Shown: piece by piece, positions 1 to 8,304 of the stretch
Position numbering within the stretch: position 1 is the first letter of the stretch
Layout: the number at the start of each line of letters is the position of its first letter
NCBI RefSeq assembly: GCF_025141175.1
Contig: NZ_CP081155.1
Coordinates: forward strand, 1,455,001-1,519,000
Reading direction: 5' to 3'
Length of the DNA stretch: 64,000 bases
Origin: Jannaschia sp. M317
GTDB lineage: Bacteria > Pseudomonadota > Alphaproteobacteria > Rhodobacterales > Rhodobacteraceae
Translations under genes and position numbers: made by a program
Notes under the pieces: model-generated
The model's input: the letters and a program-made list of their open reading frames with translations, nothing else
What the model was told of the DNA's origin: nothing
Databases searched by the model: none

Positions 1-219
1 CGCAAGCCTCTGCTCAAGACCATACTGGCCGAACCGATAGGCCGCATCGACAGAAGACAGGATGACGCGCTGCGATGGCCGGCCAGACGACGTCATCTAT
101 CGATGCCACGCGCTGCATGACCGTGATGTTCCACGGAACCGGCAACGCTTCTCCGCGTTTGTGTCCGCTAACGAGAAGTGCCACATCTTCTTGAAGGCGT
201 TTGTCTCTGGAGTGCCTCG
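1..219. other. Left edge, no gene assigned
   Basis: The first 219 bases hold only short open frames on both strands, none with a recognisable motif. A frame open from base 1 to a TGA ending at 120 could be the tail of a gene that begins outside the window, but its 39 residues are arginine-rich and match nothing I know. The promoter of the potassium-uptake pair probably lies here; no convincing -35/-10 pair is visible. Confidence 0.3.
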
Positions 220-882
220 ATGGCCAGAAAATCTCGTACCTTCGTCGTGATCGGATTGGGCACCTTCGGCGGCACACTTGCCCGCGATTTGCAGCGGTTT
301 GGCAATCACGTGATTGGCGTCGACCTAGATGAGCGTCATGTCGCCCCCTACGCTGACGACCTCGGACAAGCTCTTATTCTTGATGCCCGCGACGACGCAG
401 CTTTGCGCGCGGCGGGCATTGACGCGGTTGATGTCGGGATTGTCGCGATCGGCACCGACATCGAAGCCAGCGTTCTTGCGACGATCAACCTAAAGACCAT
501 TGGCGTCGAGACCATCTGGGCCAAGGCCACATCCAAGAACCATCACCGCATCCTGTCCAAGCTTGGTGTGGATCGTGTTGTCCATCCAGAACGCGAGATA
601 GGACAGCACGTGGCCCAGGTTTTGAACAATCCATTGGTTCGCGACTACGTCAGCCTTGGCAACGGACAGCATGTGGTCAATTTCCGCGTCCCATCAAGCC
701 TGCAGGGAAAAACGCTTGCCGGTCTGTCATACGAACGAGATCATAATCTACGGTGTATTGGCGTTCTCAGGGGCACCGACTACGTGGGCCACGACGGCAA
801 AAGCTGTGAGTTGGAGGAAGACGACCTGCTCTTGCTGCTGGGAAGCCGCCAGGACCTTCGCGATTTCGCAAGCTTGCTTTAG
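220..882 (+). CDS. ktrA: KtrA/TrkA-type potassium channel regulatory subunit (RCK)
   Basis: Cytoplasmic nucleotide-binding subunit that gates a KtrB/TrkH potassium channel. The 220-residue protein starts with a Rossmann glycine motif (VIGLGTFGGTLA, about residues 9-20) followed by an acidic strand end (VIGVDLDE). This RCK-N fold is followed by a C-terminal RCK-C/TrkA-C domain (about residues 140-220). The single-module length fits KtrA rather than the double-module TrkA of enterobacteria. The ATG at 220 is preferred over an in-frame ATG at 178 because TGGAG lies about 7 bases before it and the glycine motif then sits near the N-terminus. It is nine bases upstream of the channel gene, so the two are co-transcribed. 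Confidence 0.9.
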   Translation: MARKSRTFVVIGLGTFGGTLARDLQRFGNHVIGVDLDERHVAPYADDLGQALILDARDDAALRAAGIDAVDVGIVAIGTDIEASVLATINLKTIGVETIWAKATSKNHHRILSKLGVDRVVHPEREIGQHVAQVLNNPLVRDYVSLGNGQHVVNFRVPSSLQGKTLAGLSYERDHNLRCIGVLRGTDYVGHDGKSCELEEDDLLLLLGSRQDLRDFASLL

Positions 883-891
883 TCGACAGCC

Positions 892-2229
892 ATGGCGCGA
901 TTTCGGTTTTCAATGACAAGCAAGCGGTTCAGTCCGCCTGCCGTTCTCGCTGCAATTTACGCGATCTTCATTTTTCTTGGCGCGGTCGCGCTACGCCTGC
1001 CGTGGAGCAACTCTGGCAACGTGACGTTCAGCGACGCTTTTTTCACCGCGGCATCTGCCGTTACGGTCACGGGGCTCGTCGTCGTCGATACAGGTTCGGA
1101 TTTCACGCTGATCGGTCAGGTGATCATCGCATTTCTTGTCCAGATCGGCGGATTGGGTCTCATGACCTTTGCGGCGTTGCTTCTGACGATGCTGGGTCTG
1201 ACCATTGGCATGCCTCAGCGTCTTGTGTTGCGAGACGAGCTTGGCCAGACCAGTGTCAGCGAATTGATGGCGCTCGTCAGAATTGTCGTGATCGTCGCGC
1301 TCGCCGCAGAAGCCGTCGCGACTGTCATTCTAATGACCGTCTTCGTTCCCGAATTCGGGTGGGCCCAGGGATTCTGGCAGGCATTGTTCCATGCAATTTC
1401 GGCTTTTAACAACGCTGGCTTCTCGCTCTTTGCTGACAGCCTTATGGGGTACGTCGCAAATCCGACTGTCAACATCACGATTACGGTCCTGTTCATACTC
1501 AGTGGCCTGGGATTCGTTGTATTGGCGGACATGAACCGGCAACGGCGATGGTCAAAGCTGAACCTGCATAGCAAGTTGATGTTGACCGGAACGCTGTTTC
1601 TTATCCTGTTTTCATGGTTGATGTTTGCCATTCTGGAATGGAGCAATCCCGCAACTCTTGCAGGTCTCGAAAGCGACGGCGCAAGGCTGCTTGCAAGTTG
1701 GTTCCAGGCGGTGACCCCGCGCACTGCGGGCTTCAATACGCTCGACTATGCCGTCATGGAAGACAGCACGACCGTCATGACGCTTGCTCTCATGCTGATC
1801 GGAGGGGGACCTTCCTCTACTGCGGGCGGGATCAAGGTTACGACCCTGATTGTTCTGGCACTCGCGACGCTTGCCTTTTTCCGCAAGCAAGAGCGCCTTC
1901 ACATTTTCGGTCGAAGTCTTGGAATTTCGGAAATCATGAAGGTGCTGTCCCTTACGTCGATTTCGATCTTTCTCGTTTTCGTCGGTCTGTTTTTGATCTC
2001 GCTGACGTACCGGGGCGATTTTCTAGATCTCCTGTTCGAAGTCTGTTCAGCTTTCGGCACGGTCGGTTTGTCACGCGGCGCGACAGGAGAGCTTGACGAA
2101 TTCGGCCGGGTCCTGATCGCACTGATCATGTTCGTGGGCCGCCTTGGCCCCCTGACCCTGGCGTTTTTCCTGGCGTCACAGGTCAGGCCCAAAGTCGGAT
2201 ACCCGGAAGGCAAGGTTTTCCTGGGTTAG
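892..2229 (+). CDS. ktrB: KtrB/TrkH-family potassium uptake channel subunit
   Basis: Inner-membrane potassium-translocating subunit of the Ktr/Trk superfamily. The 445 residues are almost entirely hydrophobic helices interrupted by the repeated pore-like segments expected of the family. Examples are TAASAVTVTGL near residue 50, SAFNNAGFSL near 170, TPRTAGFNTLD near 280 and CSAFGTVGLS near 385, the four P-loops with their selectivity glycines. The length fits KtrB (about 450). It directly follows its RCK partner, which would bind the cytoplasmic face. An alternative start at 913 would remove seven residues. The ribosome site is weak, which suggests translation coupled to ktrA. Confidence 0.9.
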   Translation: MARFRFSMTSKRFSPPAVLAAIYAIFIFLGAVALRLPWSNSGNVTFSDAFFTAASAVTVTGLVVVDTGSDFTLIGQVIIAFLVQIGGLGLMTFAALLLTMLGLTIGMPQRLVLRDELGQTSVSELMALVRIVVIVALAAEAVATVILMTVFVPEFGWAQGFWQALFHAISAFNNAGFSLFADSLMGYVANPTVNITITVLFILSGLGFVVLADMNRQRRWSKLNLHSKLMLTGTLFLILFSWLMFAILEWSNPATLAGLESDGARLLASWFQAVTPRTAGFNTLDYAVMEDSTTVMTLALMLIGGGPSSTAGGIKVTTLIVLALATLAFFRKQERLHIFGRSLGISEIMKVLSLTSISIFLVFVGLFLISLTYRGDFLDLLFEVCSAFGTVGLSRGATGELDEFGRVLIALIMFVGRLGPLTLAFFLASQVRPKVGYPEGKVFLG

Positions 2230-2564
2230 GGGGGCGTCGCATGGGATCGGCCTGAGTTACCCTCTGAAATTCTGACACTGAGATAAGCTACGATTTGCAG
2301 TCTGCTGATCTTCGACGAAAAGGAGGTTGGGTAATCCCCCCATTTCCGCTCTTTGAGCCCAGAGACGGTTCCGGTGCGTGTCGACGGCGAACGCGGTGGT
2401 GCGACACGTTCAGATCGATCCCACTCGGCGCATTGATCATGGGCGGCCCGGACACGTCGCCCCACCGCAAAGGCCGTGGCTGAGCGCGACAAGACGCCCT
2501 TCCAAACGATCCGGCCAGATGGTGACGCTCAACCAAGTTGGACAGGCGACAACGGGGGTCAGAC
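2230..2564. other. Non-coding spacer left of locus 1
   Basis: This stretch of 335 bases lies between the convergent ends of ktrB and the amidohydrolase gene. All frames are short or arginine-rich without recognisable motifs. It contains an isolated AAAGGAGG near 2320 with no gene after it. The segment near 2430-2560 looks like decayed coding DNA, but I cannot assign it to an insertion sequence. It mirrors a similar spacer at the other end of the locus (14432-14806). Confidence 0.4.
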
Positions 2565-4070
2565 CTATTCGGAATGGATATCCCAATCCGAATAGAACGC
2601 GCGCACAATCGGCAGCGCCGCGGCGGCCATTTCACGGCGGGCGGCTTCGGCCGGTGTGTCGGGCCGATTGAGGGCCCGGTTGATTGCGGCATGGATTTCG
2701 TCCCGGTCGATCCGCGTGAACTGCCCCCGATCAAAGACCACTTCGCCGCCAATCAGGACCGTCTTCACGGCGCCGCTACGGGCACGACGGATCAAGACAT
2801 CCACCATGCCGATCGCTGGGTCCTGCCACGGTTGCGTCACCGCCTTCCAATCGACCAAGACAATGTCCGCCAGCCCCCCGACCGCCAGGCGTCCGATATC
2901 CTGTCCGAAGGGTGTCGTTGCCGCGCCATGCTGTGTCGCCATACGCAGCACCTGCGCCGCCGTCGGGGCCTTGGCGTCGTGACCTGCGGGGCGGTGAAGG
3001 GTGAGAGCCATCCGCATCTCCTGCAGCATGTCACGGTCGTCATTGATCCCCGCCTCGTCGATGCCAAGAGCACAGGGAATCCCCGCGGCGAGAACGGCGT
3101 TCAGGTCCAGTGTCCCACTCTTCAGACGAAGGTTGGAGGAACAATTGTGGCAAAGGCAGGCGCCCCGCTCGGCCAGCAACGCCAGATCATCAGGTGTCAT
3201 CCAAGTGCCGTGCCCGATCGTCAGGCGGGGGGTAAGCAGGCCGAACTGATCGATGTATTCCACCGCGGATCCGCCGGTGCGGCGCCGCGCGTATTCCTTC
3301 TGGTACGGGGTTTCCAGCAGGTGCATGTGCATCGGGGCACCGGTTTCCTCGGACAGGCGGGCGGCCTGTTCCAAGGCGGCATCCGAAAGCCAATGCAGGT
3401 TGGCTGGCGCGATCTGGATGGCGATACCGGGCGCGTCTGCCCAGATATCGCGCAGGGCGCGGAACACTCCGATCTGGTCATCCAGCGGCAAGGCGAAACC
3501 ACCAAGATAGGCGGCCATGGGGGCGCGGGCGTCGGGGGGCAGCATTTCGATGAACGTCTCATCGGCGGCGTAGATCATGCGGTTCTGATCACGCAGGGCG
3601 AAAGAATAGCTGACCCGCATTCCAATGTCCTGGTAGGCCCCGAGAATGGCCTGGGCACGCCCGACCACTGCGGTTTGGTCGCCGGGCGCACGGCTGTGCA
3701 GGTGCTGCACGGTCGTGACCCCGGACGCGATCATTTCGAAGGCGGAAAACAGGGTGTCCAGACGCGGATCGACATCGCGCATCGCCAGTCGTTCGGCGAA
3801 CCATAGCTCAAGAGGTTGATCCGTCGCGCCCATTTGAAACGGGGTCAGGCCGACGTGATGGTGCGCGTTGATCAGCCCGGGGATCGCCACGTAGTCCCGC
3901 CCCCCTATCTCGGGCGTGCCGGGGTGGTCGCGGCGCAACGTCTCGGTCGGTCCGATGGCCGCGATACGGTCACCGACGATCAAGAGGGCACTGTTGTCGA
4001 GGATCTCCGGCGCACCCCGCGCATCGAACCCGGTCAAGATACGGTCAGCGACGACGAGTTTATCGGTCAT
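2565..4070 (-). CDS. Amidohydrolase-superfamily deaminase/hydrolase (AtzB/SsnA-like)
   Basis: Probable metal-dependent hydrolase acting on a cyclic amide or amine, such as deamination of a nucleobase- or triazine-like ring. The 501-residue protein has the superfamily start PGLINAHHHVGLT (about residues 64-76, giving the HxH ligands). It also has HMHLLET with a further histidine, IGHGTW, an acidic ligand region (LGIDEAG) and the C-terminal GGLADIVLVDW strand typical of the family. The substrate cannot be read from sequence. It is the last gene of a seven-gene minus-strand operon, with ATG overlapping the racemase-like stop by four bases (ATGA), so translation is coupled. Related families include 8-oxoguanine deaminase, hydroxyatrazine hydrolase and ureide-pathway amidohydrolases. 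Confidence 0.8.
   Translation of the reverse strand: MTDKLVVADRILTGFDARGAPEILDNSALLIVGDRIAAIGPTETLRRDHPGTPEIGGRDYVAIPGLINAHHHVGLTPFQMGATDQPLELWFAERLAMRDVDPRLDTLFSAFEMIASGVTTVQHLHSRAPGDQTAVVGRAQAILGAYQDIGMRVSYSFALRDQNRMIYAADETFIEMLPPDARAPMAAYLGGFALPLDDQIGVFRALRDIWADAPGIAIQIAPANLHWLSDAALEQAARLSEETGAPMHMHLLETPYQKEYARRRTGGSAVEYIDQFGLLTPRLTIGHGTWMTPDDLALLAERGACLCHNCSSNLRLKSGTLDLNAVLAAGIPCALGIDEAGINDDRDMLQEMRMALTLHRPAGHDAKAPTAAQVLRMATQHGAATTPFGQDIGRLAVGGLADIVLVDWKAVTQPWQDPAIGMVDVLIRRARSGAVKTVLIGGEVVFDRGQFTRIDRDEIHAAINRALNRPDTPAEAARREMAAAALPIVRAFYSDWDIHSE
2566..2594. repeat. 29-bp dyad overlapping the amidohydrolase stop codon
   Basis: Arms TATTCGGAATGG (2566-2577) and CCAATCCGAATA (2583-2594) pair with one mismatch around a five-base loop. 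The dyad covers the last codons and part of the TAG stop (2565-2567) of the minus-strand operon. It could act as a transcript end or 3'-end stabiliser, although no U-run follows it. Confidence 0.45.
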
Positions 4071-4705
4071 GTTTTCCCCTTTGCGCGGCAGAGTGCCAGG
4101 AGGACGGCTTCGGGGACGGGTTCGATCAGCGGCACCGACAACCTGTCGCGGAGCGTTTCAGCCGCCTGCGCCAGAGGTCCGCCCCCGATGATCACCGCCT
4201 CTGCGCCCCCCTCCGAAATCGCCGCTTCGCAGGCGGCATGCAGGGCGCAGGTCAGCTTTCCAGGATCGGCCGTCAGTTTGACAGGGTCTCCGGGTGTCAG
4301 CCAAACGCCCGCGAAATTGGCGTGGCCCGCAGCCGCGACCCCCGCCCGGATCGAAGCGCAGAGATCGGGCGTCGTGGTCGCGACCGCGAAACGCCGCCCC
4401 CCCATTCCCGCCGCGTGCATCGCGGCCTCGGCAATTCCGGTGACGGGGCAGGGCACGCGCGTGCGCAATGCCGCCAGCCCCGGATCGCCGTAGGCGGCGA
4501 CGATCACCCCATCAAATCCGCGCAACGCCGCGTCAAGGGTCACGACGGCATAGGCTGCCTGGGCGAGTGCCTCTTCATTGGTGATAAGGGCGGCCCCGAA
4601 CGGCGCGGTGAATCCGGTGATGTCGATCCCCCCCCGCGCGGCGATGGCGCACATCGCGCGGGTGACCGCGACGTCGGTGTTGGGATTGACGAGGGCGAGT
4701 TTCAT
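4067..4705 (-). CDS. Asp/Glu/hydantoin racemase-family protein lacking both usual cysteines
   Basis: This 212-residue member of the Asp/Glu/hydantoin racemase family starts with the diagnostic LVNPNT strand. The two catalytic cysteines of hydantoin racemase normally sit in ACFDDPGL-like and LGCAGM-like motifs. Here they read AAYGDPGL (about residue 70) and IIGGGPLA (about residue 173), so both positions lack Cys. Cysteine-free relatives exist in the superfamily, and the reaction may then differ from two-base racemisation. The gene overlaps the deacetylase upstream and the amidohydrolase downstream by ATGA in both cases. Its context suggests a step on a hydantoin- or ureide-like intermediate, but the function is not established. 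Confidence 0.75.
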   Translation of the reverse strand: MKLALVNPNTDVAVTRAMCAIAARGGIDITGFTAPFGAALITNEEALAQAAYAVVTLDAALRGFDGVIVAAYGDPGLAALRTRVPCPVTGIAEAAMHAAGMGGRRFAVATTTPDLCASIRAGVAAAGHANFAGVWLTPGDPVKLTADPGKLTCALHAACEAAISEGGAEAVIIGGGPLAQAAETLRDRLSVPLIEPVPEAVLLALCRAKGKT

Positions 4706-5580
4706 GTCGCGGCGATCCAGGCGCGGGCGATCTGCTCACGCGATGCCACCCAGAGCCGGTCCTTGCGGGCGGCCAGAACACTCAGAATGGTATCGAACGC
4801 CTTGAACCGGCCGGGTCGTCCGACGATCCGCAGGTGGAACCCGATGTTGAGAAGTCGCGTCCGCCCCCGAGCCGCCTCCGTCTCCAGCACGTCGAGCGCG
4901 TCGGTCACATAATCCACCATGTCTGCGGCCCGCACAAAGCCGTTCGGGTGGAAAAACTTCATGTCGTTGCTGTCTAGGGCATAGGGGACCACGGTCAGGG
5001 GGCCGTCAGCGTAAGGAAGATCATCGTCGAACCCGTTCGACGTGTAGAGATAACCACGGTCTGCCAGCAGGTCGCGGGTCCAGGGGCTTTCGGCACCGCG
5101 ACAGAAGAACCCCACGGGCGGCTTGCCAGTGACGCGCGCGATGGCTTGCCCCGCGCGATCGAGATCGCGGGCCTCGGCGTCGGGATCATCGTAGTCGGCA
5201 TGGGGACGCCAGAGCCAGCCGTGACAGGCCACCTCGTGCCCGTCCTGTGCAAACCGGTGAGCGACGGGGGCCGCGCGTTCCACGGCGCGACTGCAGGCAA
5301 AAATCGTGGCGGTCACGTCGTGGTGCGTCAGCGCATCGGCCATCCGCCACGCCCCTGATCGCGGCCCATAGGCGAAAATCTGCGCTTGCCCGGGATCAGC
5401 TCGGCCGTCCGGAACGACGCTCAGAACCTCGCCCATTCTCTCGGTGACGGGATCACCATCGATCACCTGCTGCTCCGCGCCCTCCTCCAGGTTGATGACG
5501 ACCGACACGGCGAGCCGCGAACCGTTCGGCCAGACGACATCGGGCGTCTGGCCACCGTATCCGACGAGATCGCGGATCAT
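4702..5580 (-). CDS. PuuE-like polysaccharide deacetylase-fold (NodB) hydrolase, paralogue A
   Basis: A NodB-fold hydrolase of the subfamily that includes the metal-independent allantoinase PuuE and peptidoglycan deacetylases. The family-specific start VVINLEEGAEQQ replaces the TFDDG of true chitin deacetylases. Other features are a cis-proline-like WPNGSRLAV, HEVACHGWLW, FFCRGAESP and NIGFHLRIVGRPGR near the C-terminus. The start at 5580 is chosen because the ATG forms an ATGA overlap with the preceding stop; an upstream ATG at 5616 would lie inside the neighbour. The protein is 292 residues. It is adjacent and clearly paralogous to the next gene. The substrate is probably an N-acyl or cyclic-ureide bond, by family and context. 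Confidence 0.8.
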   Translation of the reverse strand: MIRDLVGYGGQTPDVVWPNGSRLAVSVVINLEEGAEQQVIDGDPVTERMGEVLSVVPDGRADPGQAQIFAYGPRSGAWRMADALTHHDVTATIFACSRAVERAAPVAHRFAQDGHEVACHGWLWRPHADYDDPDAEARDLDRAGQAIARVTGKPPVGFFCRGAESPWTRDLLADRGYLYTSNGFDDDLPYADGPLTVVPYALDSNDMKFFHPNGFVRAADMVDYVTDALDVLETEAARGRTRLLNIGFHLRIVGRPGRFKAFDTILSVLAARKDRLWVASREQIARAWIAAT

Positions 5581-6509
5581 CCGGAAAAACCCGCTGGACA
5601 GGCACGCGGTTGCCATACGGGCAGGGATCTGGCGGCCCGCCAGTGGCGCGCGATATCGGCGCGGGTTGCAAACCAGACGCCGTCGGCCGCCAGTGCATGA
5701 TCGAGGAACATCTCCAGCCCGGCGATCCGGCCCGGCCGACCGATCATGCGGGTATGCAGACCAATGGACAGCATCCGCGGCGCGCGCAGGGACTCCGCCA
5801 GAAGTCGATCGAAGGCGGCGATACAGTAGCGCGCGAAATCCTCTGCAAAGACGAAGCCGCCCCGATTGAAAAACCTCATGTCGTTGGTGTCGAAGGCGTA
5901 GGGCAGAACGACATGCGGCCCCGCGATGCCATCTACCAAATACGGAAGGTCGTCGTTGTAGGCGTTACTGTCGTATAGAAATCCGCCCTGTTCGATAAGC
6001 AGATCCCGTGTCCGCAGCGACGTGGCAGACCGCGTGTGCCACCCCAGCGGAGGCGACCCGGCGGTGCGGGCGATCGCCTCGACCGTGCGGGCGATGGCGC
6101 GTCGTTCCGTGGCCTCGTCCATATGTACGTGCCGTTCCCAACGCCAGCCGTGCGCCGCCACCTCGTGTCCGTCGGCAACCGCCTGCTGGGCGATCCAGGG
6201 GGTCCGTTCCAGCGCGCGGCCGCAGGCATTCAGAGTGGCGGGCAGGTCCCGCGTGCGCAAGGCATCCCGGATACGCGGCCATCCGGCACGGGGCCCGTAT
6301 TCATAGTGACTTTCCATGCAGAGGTCGCGTTCCCCCTCGATCAGTTCCACCGCTTCGTAGATCGACTCGTTTCGCGCGTCGCCTTCGCCCAGCGACAGTT
6401 CCGCCCCTTCTTCGATGTTGACCACGATGGAGACTGCCAGCCCTGCGCCATTGGGCCAGCGGACATCCGGCACGCCGTGACGATAGCCTTCGAAGTCGCG
6501 CTGGGTCAT
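5577..6509 (-). CDS. PuuE-like polysaccharide deacetylase-fold (NodB) hydrolase, paralogue B
   Basis: Second NodB/PuuE-type hydrolase in tandem, 310 residues from the ATG at 6509. That ATG overlaps the BtpA-family stop as ATGA, so the ATG at 6554 is rejected. It shares the same landmarks as its neighbour: IVVNIEEGAELS, HEVAAHGWRWE, LGWHTRSATS, SNAYNDDLPY and SIGLHTRMIGRPGR. It has a longer proline-rich C-terminal tail (about 15 residues). The landmark residues have drifted at several positions, such as the HTRSAT segment versus CRGAES. Two such enzymes side by side could act on two related amide bonds, on two stereoisomers, or as a heteromer. Confidence 0.8.
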   Translation of the reverse strand: MTQRDFEGYRHGVPDVRWPNGAGLAVSIVVNIEEGAELSLGEGDARNESIYEAVELIEGERDLCMESHYEYGPRAGWPRIRDALRTRDLPATLNACGRALERTPWIAQQAVADGHEVAAHGWRWERHVHMDEATERRAIARTVEAIARTAGSPPLGWHTRSATSLRTRDLLIEQGGFLYDSNAYNDDLPYLVDGIAGPHVVLPYAFDTNDMRFFNRGGFVFAEDFARYCIAAFDRLLAESLRAPRMLSIGLHTRMIGRPGRIAGLEMFLDHALAADGVWFATRADIARHWRAARSLPVWQPRACPAGFSG

Positions 6510-7276
6510 GCCCGGGCGGCCTCCATGAAACGGGCACAGGCGTCGGCATCCCATCGGATCAGATCATCGGGCGCACCGCACATCAGGGCCGAACTCACCA
6601 CCACGCCGTCGGATGCCCCAAGCGCGTCGCGAACATTTTCGTTGGTCACGCCCCCACCGATCAGGATCGGCTTGCGCACACCCGCCGTGCGAACCGCCGC
6701 GATCCGGTCCAGGGTGTCTTCAAAACTGCTGCCGGTGATGACCAGCCCATCGGCCCCGGCCTTTGCGGCCCAGCCCGCGGCAACGGCCTGGGACTCCGAC
6801 GACAGGGGTACGGCCGTTCGATCATGCACGTCCGACAGCACGGCGATATCCTCTCGCCCGATCCGCCGCCGGTGGGCCATCGCCTGTGGGGCCAGCGCGT
6901 GGCGCGGGCCGAAGGCGGTCATCGCGCCCCCGACGAAGACCTTCAGCCGGACGAAATCTGCACCCGATGCCGCTGCCACCGACAAGGCAGCCTGTGGGTC
7001 GTGCGCTTCGATGATGATCCCCAGACCAAGCGAGGGCACTTCGGCTCGGACCAGCCGTGTCAGCGCGGCCATCGTGGCAATCGTCTCGGACGCGGCCGGG
7101 CCGTCGGTTGGCGTCTGGTCCTGGATCTTGACCCAAGGCACGCCGGCATCCGCAAAAATCCGGGCATTGGTGACAGCATAGTCTTCCAGCCAGGCCATCG
7201 AGCGTCCCGCCCCAGGGGACGGCAAGTGCAGCGCGGCGATAACGGTGGGACGTTGGGTGAACAGCTGTTGGGTCAT
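6506..7276 (-). CDS. BtpA/SgcQ-family TIM-barrel protein
   Basis: 256-residue member of the BtpA family (PF03437-like). It shows TVIAALHLPSPG at the N-terminus, VPWVKIQDQTP, EAHDPQAALSVAAASGADFVRLKVFVG split over two strands, and a C-terminal phosphate-binding-like ILIGGGVTNENV. BtpA was named for a photosystem I assembly role in cyanobacteria, whereas SgcQ lies in a sugar operon of E. coli. The fold resembles phosphate-binding TIM barrels. Placed between a sugar kinase and deacetylase genes, with ATGA overlaps on both sides, it most likely handles a phosphorylated intermediate (aldolase, isomerase or glycosidase-like). No reaction can be assigned. Confidence 0.75.
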   Translation of the reverse strand: MTQQLFTQRPTVIAALHLPSPGAGRSMAWLEDYAVTNARIFADAGVPWVKIQDQTPTDGPAASETIATMAALTRLVRAEVPSLGLGIIIEAHDPQAALSVAAASGADFVRLKVFVGGAMTAFGPRHALAPQAMAHRRRIGREDIAVLSDVHDRTAVPLSSESQAVAAGWAAKAGADGLVITGSSFEDTLDRIAAVRTAGVRKPILIGGGVTNENVRDALGASDGVVVSSALMCGAPDDLIRWDADACARFMEAARA

Positions 7277-8304
7277 TCGGGCGTCACTTTCGAAGAATTC
7301 GGGATCAGGGCGCGCATTCGGCTGCGATCGACGGGCAGCGCCCCATCGGCCCCGAAATGGCGAACGACACGGCCCGCAGAGAGCGCGCCAAATCGCGCGG
7401 CCCGCAAGGGATCGGATGTCTGGACCAGACCGGCCAGGAAGCCACCGCAAAAGGAATCCCCTGCGCCGGTCGGGTCGATGGCCTGCACGGAGTCGGCCGG
7501 GACCAGCGTGGCAACGCCTTGTGCGCGGTCCCAGACCAGGACGCCGCGCGGGCCCAGCTTGACGGCAACCGCGCCCGGACACCGTTTTGCCAGAACGGCC
7601 AGCGCGTCCGACAGCTCCGCGCCGGGCACGAAGCGACGCAGTTCGACCTCGCTGGGCAGAAAGGCATCCAGACGCGAGAGGATCGGGGTCAAATCATCAA
7701 GGTGATGTGCGGCCAGTTGCCATCCGGGATCGGCCACGGTCGTCATGCCGGCGGGCGTGCGGTCCAGCATGGCCTGCATGACCGCCGGCCCGGACGGCGC
7801 GAGGAGCATTCCTTGGGCCTGCCAGAAGTCCGCCGGGACCTGGGCGGGGCTGAGCGGGTTCTGCACGCGGAACGCGGCGTACCCGATATCGTCCGGCTGT
7901 TGCCGTCCTGAAAGCAAGGTGTGCCATCGGGCACGTTCCGCGGGCGTCAAACGGTCGGTGGGGAACCCCGCCGCGGCCAGATCCTCCGGCGCGCTCTGCA
8001 AGCTTTCGTCCCGGTCGCCGTTGGGCTCATAGAAAAACCAAGTTCCCGCACGAAGCTCAGTGGGCACAAAGGCCACGCCCCGCAGGTCGACGCCCCCCGC
8101 GACCAACCGGTCCAGCACGGTCGTCGGGTAGCTTGAAACGGCCTGGCTGACCAGCCCGACCCGCTTGACCCAGTGGAGCGCGCCGACCGCGCCATAGGCC
8201 CCGTTCCCGCCCGCCTGACCAAGGCCGAGCGTCCCATCCGCAGCCACGACGTTGTCGACGGTCAGGCCGCCGACAGTGATCAGATCAGGGACGCCCGGCG
8301 GCAT
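7273..8304 (-). CDS. PfkB-family carbohydrate kinase
   Basis: ATP-dependent sugar or nucleoside kinase of the ribokinase/PfkB fold, 343 residues. The N-terminal motif GGLTVDNVV and the substrate-side GQAGGNGAYGA are clear. The C-terminal signature DPTGAGDSFCGGF (about residues 280-292) supplies the catalytic aspartate and anion hole. The family includes fructosamine 6-kinases (FrlD, FraD), 2-keto-3-deoxygluconate kinase and pseudouridine kinase. Sequence alone does not decide between them. The immediately upstream SIS-domain gene makes a kinase-plus-deglycase pair attractive. Its start shares one base with the SIS stop (TGATG) and its stop overlaps the BtpA start. Confidence 0.85.
   Translation of the reverse strand: MPPGVPDLITVGGLTVDNVVAADGTLGLGQAGGNGAYGAVGALHWVKRVGLVSQAVSSYPTTVLDRLVAGGVDLRGVAFVPTELRAGTWFFYEPNGDRDESLQSAPEDLAAAGFPTDRLTPAERARWHTLLSGRQQPDDIGYAAFRVQNPLSPAQVPADFWQAQGMLLAPSGPAVMQAMLDRTPAGMTTVADPGWQLAAHHLDDLTPILSRLDAFLPSEVELRRFVPGAELSDALAVLAKRCPGAVAVKLGPRGVLVWDRAQGVATLVPADSVQAIDPTGAGDSFCGGFLAGLVQTSDPLRAARFGALSAGRVVRHFGADGALPVDRSRMRALIPNSSKVTPE

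Noticed and set aside
2538..3806. 422-residue plus-strand open frame
   Set aside because: It is antisense to the amidohydrolase gene, whose motifs and operon overlaps are clear; the frame is open only because of high GC.
4702..6509. True chitin/peptidoglycan deacetylases
   Set aside because: The TFDDG motif is replaced by the INLEEGAE/VNIEEGAE type of PuuE-like proteins, no signal peptide exists, and the operon context is intracellular catabolism.
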